Below are positions 4,931 through 6,255 of a DNA stretch of 6,255 nucleotides, piece after piece. This stretch comes from Candidatus Woesearchaeota archaeon (GTDB lineage Archaea > Nanobdellota > Nanobdellia > Woesearchaeales > 21-14-0-10-32-9). A program made the translations under genes and the position numbers. The notes beneath the pieces are model-generated. The model searched no databases. It saw only the letters and a program-made list of their open reading frames with translations, and was not told where the DNA came from. Each line of letters begins with the position of its first letter. Within the stretch, counting starts at the first letter, position 1. The DNA is taken from positions 1-6,255 of the forward strand of contig PWLK01000073.1 in NCBI GenBank assembly GCA_003560545.1, read 5' to 3'.

Positions 4931-6211
4931 ATGGAAATGCAAAACGCAAAAGGCACAAGAGACATAGAGCCTGAAAACATGATTGTAAAAAACAAGATAA
5001 TAGAAGTACTCAGGAAAGTATTCGAAAGATACGGGTACAACCCACTAGACACACCAATACTTGAAAGGTATGATGTGCTCGCCTCAAAATACGCGGGAGG
5101 CTCCGAGATACTAAAAGAAACATTCCGGTTAAAAGACCAGGGGGACAGGGACTTAGCGTTAAGGTATGACTTGACAGTTCCGCTTGCAAGGTACGTAGCG
5201 ATGAATCCTGCTATGAAAATGCCTTTTAAAAGATACCAGATCGGAGAGGTATTCAGGGATGGCCCCATAAAAACCGGGAGGTACAGGCAATTCATGCAAT
5301 GCGACGCGGACATAGTAGGAAGCAAAGACATAGCAATGGAAGCAGAACAAATGAAAATCGCAGACACAGTATTCCAGGAACTTGGATTTAGCGCTACGAT
5401 CAAATTCAACAACAGGAAAATATTGGATGAAATAATGGAGAAATCAGGGATACCTGAAAACCTAAGAATAGAAAGCATGCTGGCCCTTGACAAACTTGAA
5501 AAGATAGGCACAAAAAAAGTAATACAGGAACTAACCGGGAAAGGCGTAAATGCAAAAAGCATAGAAACACTCATGCGATTAATGGAAAGAGAAACAGATA
5601 ACAATACAACGCTTGAAAGGCTAAAAGAAAACCTGGGAGAAACACAAGGAATCGTAGAGGTAGAAGAACTGCTAAGACTGCTTGAACTATACGAAGTACC
5701 CGCGGAATTCCAGCCAAGCCTCGCAAGAGGACTAGCGTACTACACAGGAACAGTGTTTGAATTCTACATAGATGATTCGGAGATAACAAACTCAGCCGGA
5801 GCAGGCGGCCGTTACGATAACATGATAGGGGACTTTGTGGGGAACAAACAAGGATACCCCGCGGTAGGAGTTTCCTTCGGAGTGGATGTACTGCTTGAAG
5901 CTTACAAGGAGAAACATGCTGTTAAAAAGAAAAGCGTGGTACAAGCACTGATAATACCTTTGAATACATACGAGGAAAGCGTCAGGGCAATGACAGAGTT
6001 AAGAGAACAAGGACTTAACACGGACTTATCACAAAAAAAGGGTGTGAGCAAAGGACTTGAATACGCTTCAGCGTACGGGATACCTTATGCTATAATAATC
6101 GGTGAAGACGAGGTTAAGCAAGGCAAATACACGCTCAGAGACATGGAAACCGGACAGGAAGAACTGCTTGCTATTGATAGGATTGCTGAAAAAATAATTT
6201 CTACCAAATAA
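4931..6211 (+). CDS. hisS: Histidyl-tRNA synthetase (HisRS, class II)
   Basis: Charges tRNA-His with histidine in the cytoplasm. At 426 aa it is full length. The N-terminal catalytic core has GTRDIEPENM at 8-17 and motif 1 around PLDTPILERYDVL (38-50). Motif 2 (108-130) contains Arg109, the DGPIKTGRYRQF loop and QCDADIVG. The histidine-specific signatures are LARGLAYYTG (264-273) and AGGRYDNMI (291-299). Motif 3 lies at about 311-322 and reads AVGVSFGVDVLL. Val320 stands where class II enzymes have the ATP-binding arginine (usual G-x-E/D-R). The C-terminal anticodon-binding domain covers about 336-426, with the IIIGEDEVKQGKYTLRDM segment. The ATG at 4931 fits a leaderless mRNA; Met3 (4937) is a possible alternative. 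Its cognate tRNA-His lies just upstream with a matching promoter. No HisZ-like truncation is seen: motif 2 and both His signatures are intact. Confidence 0.96.
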   Translation: MEMQNAKGTRDIEPENMIVKNKIIEVLRKVFERYGYNPLDTPILERYDVLASKYAGGSEILKETFRLKDQGDRDLALRYDLTVPLARYVAMNPAMKMPFKRYQIGEVFRDGPIKTGRYRQFMQCDADIVGSKDIAMEAEQMKIADTVFQELGFSATIKFNNRKILDEIMEKSGIPENLRIESMLALDKLEKIGTKKVIQELTGKGVNAKSIETLMRLMERETDNNTTLERLKENLGETQGIVEVEELLRLLELYEVPAEFQPSLARGLAYYTGTVFEFYIDDSEITNSAGAGGRYDNMIGDFVGNKQGYPAVGVSFGVDVLLEAYKEKHAVKKKSVVQALIIPLNTYEESVRAMTELREQGLNTDLSQKKGVSKGLEYASAYGIPYAIIIGEDEVKQGKYTLRDMETGQEELLAIDRIAEKIISTK

Positions 6212-6212
6212 A

Positions 6213-6217
6213 TTTTT
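6213..6217 (+). terminator. possible short terminator after hisS
   Basis: TTTTT one base after the hisS stop codon. This is a weak U-tract without a hairpin, reported because it sits just before what may be the next promoter. Confidence 0.3.
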
Positions 6218-6238
6218 GCCCATCAATATAATAATATA

Positions 6239-6254
6239 GCGAAACTATTAAATA
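6239..6254 (+). promoter_or_regulatory. possible promoter of the next gene at the window end
   Basis: GCGAAA followed by CTATTAAATA resembles the BRE/TATA arrangement at 4444-4460, which also starts GCGAAA. If real, a leaderless gene would begin about 20 bases beyond the window. The gene itself is not visible. Confidence 0.35.
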
Positions 6255-6255
6255 A

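Noticed and set aside
4918..5604. Open frame of 228 codons on the minus strand inside hisS
   Set aside because: It is antisense to a full-length HisRS with intact motifs. The open frame follows from the T-poor plus strand, which keeps stop codons rare on the complement. No promoter or ribosome binding site was found.
1..6255. CRISPR array, insertion sequence, toxin-antitoxin or other defence cassette
   Set aside because: No repeat-spacer pattern, transposase motif, terminal inverted repeats or recognisable defence protein is visible. All coding space is taken by the genes listed.

Overview
The window reads as an archaeal chromosome segment. The evidence is archaeal/eukaryotic-type ribosomal proteins eS8 and eL37, an archaeal Sm-like (Lsm) protein, a two-domain polyprenyl-phosphate sugar synthase resembling the Pyrococcus enzyme, and promoters of the archaeal TATA/BRE type. 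In most of these promoters the TATA box sits about 25-30 nt before the start codon, so the mRNAs are leaderless or nearly so. I cannot place the organism to genus. A small-genome DPANN-like lineage is possible but unproven.

Left part (1-1049, minus strand). An operon runs right to left: rps8e (eS8), lsm and rpl37e (eL37). Only rps8e has a promoter; the two inner genes have Shine-Dalgarno-like sites. The eL37 gene is very short (54 aa) but has all four zinc cysteines. A T8 run directly after its stop codon is the likely terminator. Beyond it, a second minus-strand gene with its own TATA box and a strong ribosome binding site starts at 105 and leaves the window after 35 codons; these encode a signal peptide.

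Middle (1151-4247). A plus-strand pair encodes a GT2 dolichyl-phosphate-sugar synthase fused to a GtrA-type membrane domain, then a multi-spanning GT-C (PMT/ArnT-like) glycosyltransferase. One could make and flip a lipid-linked sugar and the other could use it on the outer face of the membrane. A minus-strand glycerophosphodiester phosphodiesterase converges on the pair, and the stop codons overlap.

Right part (4300-6255, plus strand). This holds tRNA-His(GUG) with encoded G-1 and CCA, an unrecognised 135-residue soluble protein, and hisS (histidyl-tRNA synthetase). The tRNA and hisS promoters share an identical 13-nt block. The window ends in what may be the promoter of the next gene.

Most genes are conserved housekeeping genes, and I see no mobile element, CRISPR array or defence system. 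The points most worth a second look are the missing motif 3 arginine in HisRS, the unknown protein between tRNA-His and hisS, the matched promoters, and an abrupt change of strand composition at the tRNA (G/T-rich plus strand to its left, A/C-rich to its right).
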